The notes under the pieces are model-generated. The model saw only the letters and a list, made by a program, of their open reading frames with translations, made no database searches and was not told the origin of the DNA. The position numbers and the translations under genes are program-made. 13,600 nucleotides of DNA, taken from the NCBI GenBank assembly GCA_028286505.1, contig JAQBRK010000018.1, forward strand, positions 1 to 13,600, given 5' to 3'. Shown in pieces: positions 12,788 through 13,600 of the stretch; positions within the stretch are counted from its first letter, which is position 1; each line of letters starts with the position of its first letter. This DNA comes from Parcubacteria group bacterium (GTDB lineage: Bacteria > Patescibacteriota > Minisyncoccia > Phycocordibacterales > Phycocordibacteraceae).

Positions 12788-13459
12788 ATGGACGGGAGCG
12801 GTTTTGCACTGAAATCACTCGTTAAGGAGGATGATACGGTCATCATCCACCGCCCGTGCTTTTGGAATCCGCACGGGGCGACTAGAAAAGATTGCGAACT
12901 AAGATCGGGGTCGGAACTACGTAATCCCCAATGCTGTGCTATCCAATGCACTTCGCCGCAACGTCTCTGTCATCGCTGTATTTCCAAAGGACCTAACCCG
13001 CGCACGGTTACCGACTTTCTGACGGGCCTTTGCGACGAGCATACTGCGTCCACCACGCCAGCCACCGACAACTACCTGCTGGCGCACCGGACGGAAAGTC
13101 TCCAAGTACTACCTGACCATATCGGAAGCACCATTCTCTACAAAAAGGGCATGGCGTTCTTCACGGAAGGTCAGTCCGGGAAAACCGACGGCAGGAGGCA
13201 TCGAAAGATAAAAGAACCTCCGCCCGCAGACATCCATGAACGGGTCGGTAACTTGATCGAAACGCTCTCTCCGGAGTGCAAAACGGTTTTGGACGGGTAT
13301 GTCGCCGGCATGAAGTATTACCAAATCATGAACAAGGCGCGTTGGCCAAAGCGTCATATGGCCACGACGGTCACGGCACTCTGGGAGCATCTCCAAATCG
13401 ACGGTTTTGCACGTGCGCTGAGGATTCGAATTGCGGTGGGTTCCTATCGCAAACCCTGA
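12788..13459 (+). CDS. Cys-rich protein with LuxR/GerE-like C-terminal HTH
   Basis: This 223-residue protein is not one I can name. I chose ATG 12788 because AGGGG lies 7 nt before it and the promoter at 12717-12744 would start after the earlier in-frame ATG at 12683, which also lies inside the previous gene. Residues 24-85 hold eight Cys (24, 36, 49, 50, 54, 61, 64, 82) with several His, including CHRC (61-64) and CDEH (82-85), a likely zinc-binding module. A linker rich in Lys/Arg/Pro follows (about 115-150). Residues 158-216 resemble a GerE helix-turn-helix: LSPECKTVLDGYVAGMKYYQI fits L(S/T)PRExxVLxLxAxGxxxxxI, and TTVTALWEHLQI fits the TVxxHxxxIxxKLxV recognition helix, with a turn about four residues longer than usual. 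A DNA- or RNA-binding regulator is inferred. It has its own promoter and terminator. Confidence 0.7.
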   Translation: MDGSGFALKSLVKEDDTVIIHRPCFWNPHGATRKDCELRSGSELRNPQCCAIQCTSPQRLCHRCISKGPNPRTVTDFLTGLCDEHTASTTPATDNYLLAHRTESLQVLPDHIGSTILYKKGMAFFTEGQSGKTDGRRHRKIKEPPPADIHERVGNLIETLSPECKTVLDGYVAGMKYYQIMNKARWPKRHMATTVTALWEHLQIDGFARALRIRIAVGSYRKP

Positions 13460-13466
13460 AGGACCT

Positions 13467-13502
13467 GAGGCCCGCTGCTCACGCAGTCGGGCCTCCTTTT
13501 TT
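13467..13502 (+). terminator. Intrinsic terminator after the Cys-rich regulator
   Basis: GAGGCCCG (13467-13474) pairs with CGGGCCTC (13488-13495), and inside it CTGC pairs with GCAG across a TCAC loop with one bulged T. A run of six T (13497-13502) follows. It starts 7 nt after the stop. Confidence 0.93.
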
Positions 13503-13531
13503 GACTACTGCCTCCATTTCGGGCATATTCT
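13501..13531 (+). promoter_or_regulatory. Promoter of the gene at the right edge, leaderless
   Basis: TTGACT (13501-13506), overlapping the T-run of the terminator, and TATTCT (13526-13531) form a promoter with a 19-nt spacer; CATATT at 13524-13529 would give 17 nt. The predicted +1 for TATTCT is 13538, exactly on an ATG. Confidence 0.5.
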
Positions 13532-13537
13532 ATGCAT

Positions 13538-13600
13538 ATGCAGGACGATGAACTCATCATTGAGACCGACGGTTCGGAGGAAGGCTCTTCGGAAGAAGAG
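13538..13600 (+). CDS. Start of an acidic protein (3' end outside window)
   Basis: The frame is open from ATG 13538 to the right edge, giving 21 residues, MQDDELIIETDGSEEGSSEE and one further Glu. It is very acidic. An ATG two codons upstream (13532) is in frame, but the promoter favours 13538. Acidic, disordered N-termini like this are found in GrpE and many other proteins. The visible part is too short for a family call. Confidence 0.6.
   Translation, partial: MQDDELIIETDGSEEGSSEEE

Overview
The window looks like a piece of chromosome from a Candidate Phyla Radiation (Patescibacteria) bacterium, most likely of the Parcubacteria type. This is inferred from three things. The translation genes are compact and cysteine-free. 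The AlaRS lacks its usual C-terminal domain. Cell-surface proteins that are common in these lineages (FtsA/PilM-like, baseplate-J-like, paired M16 peptidases) sit among housekeeping genes. No 16S rRNA or other decisive taxonomic marker is present. All convincing genes are on the + strand.

Layout. Positions 1-224 hold the C-terminal end of uracil-DNA glycosylase (ung), cut by the left edge and followed by a 26-bp perfect palindrome. Positions 330-3190 hold an operon-like group: a catalytic M16 metallopeptidase, a second M16 subunit without the zinc motif, and an unknown 79-residue protein whose Shine-Dalgarno lies inside a small hairpin. A strong hairpin at 3205-3235 closes the group. The alaS gene follows (best start 3272), then an FtsA/PilM-like actin-fold protein (5225-6352) and a single-pass membrane protein with a baseplate-J-like region (6444-7787).

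From 7834 to 12044 runs a translation/transcription block: infA, rpmJ, rpsM, rpsK, rpsD, rpoA, rplQ, rplM, rpsI. It has the classical bacterial alpha-operon order, with the L13/S9 pair attached. A large, possibly switching RNA hairpin lies between rpsD and rpoA. The block ends in a strong terminator at 12051-12078. A second terminator at 12166-12195 follows a structured 87-nt spacer.

The last part holds a small membrane-anchored or exported unknown protein (12237-12713), a Cys-rich protein with a LuxR/GerE-like C-terminal helix-turn-helix (12788-13459) with its own promoter and terminator, and the first 21 codons of an acidic protein cut by the right edge (13538 onward).

Expression signals. 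Several genes (at 330, 3272, 5225, 12237, 13538) have a TATACT-like -10 hexamer whose predicted +1 falls on or within one nucleotide of the ATG, which predicts leaderless mRNAs. Ribosomal-protein starts lack a Shine-Dalgarno and instead have A/T-rich stretches upstream. Clear Shine-Dalgarno-like motifs appear only at the 79-residue unknown and the Cys-rich regulator. I saw no tRNA, rRNA, CRISPR array, insertion sequence or origin.
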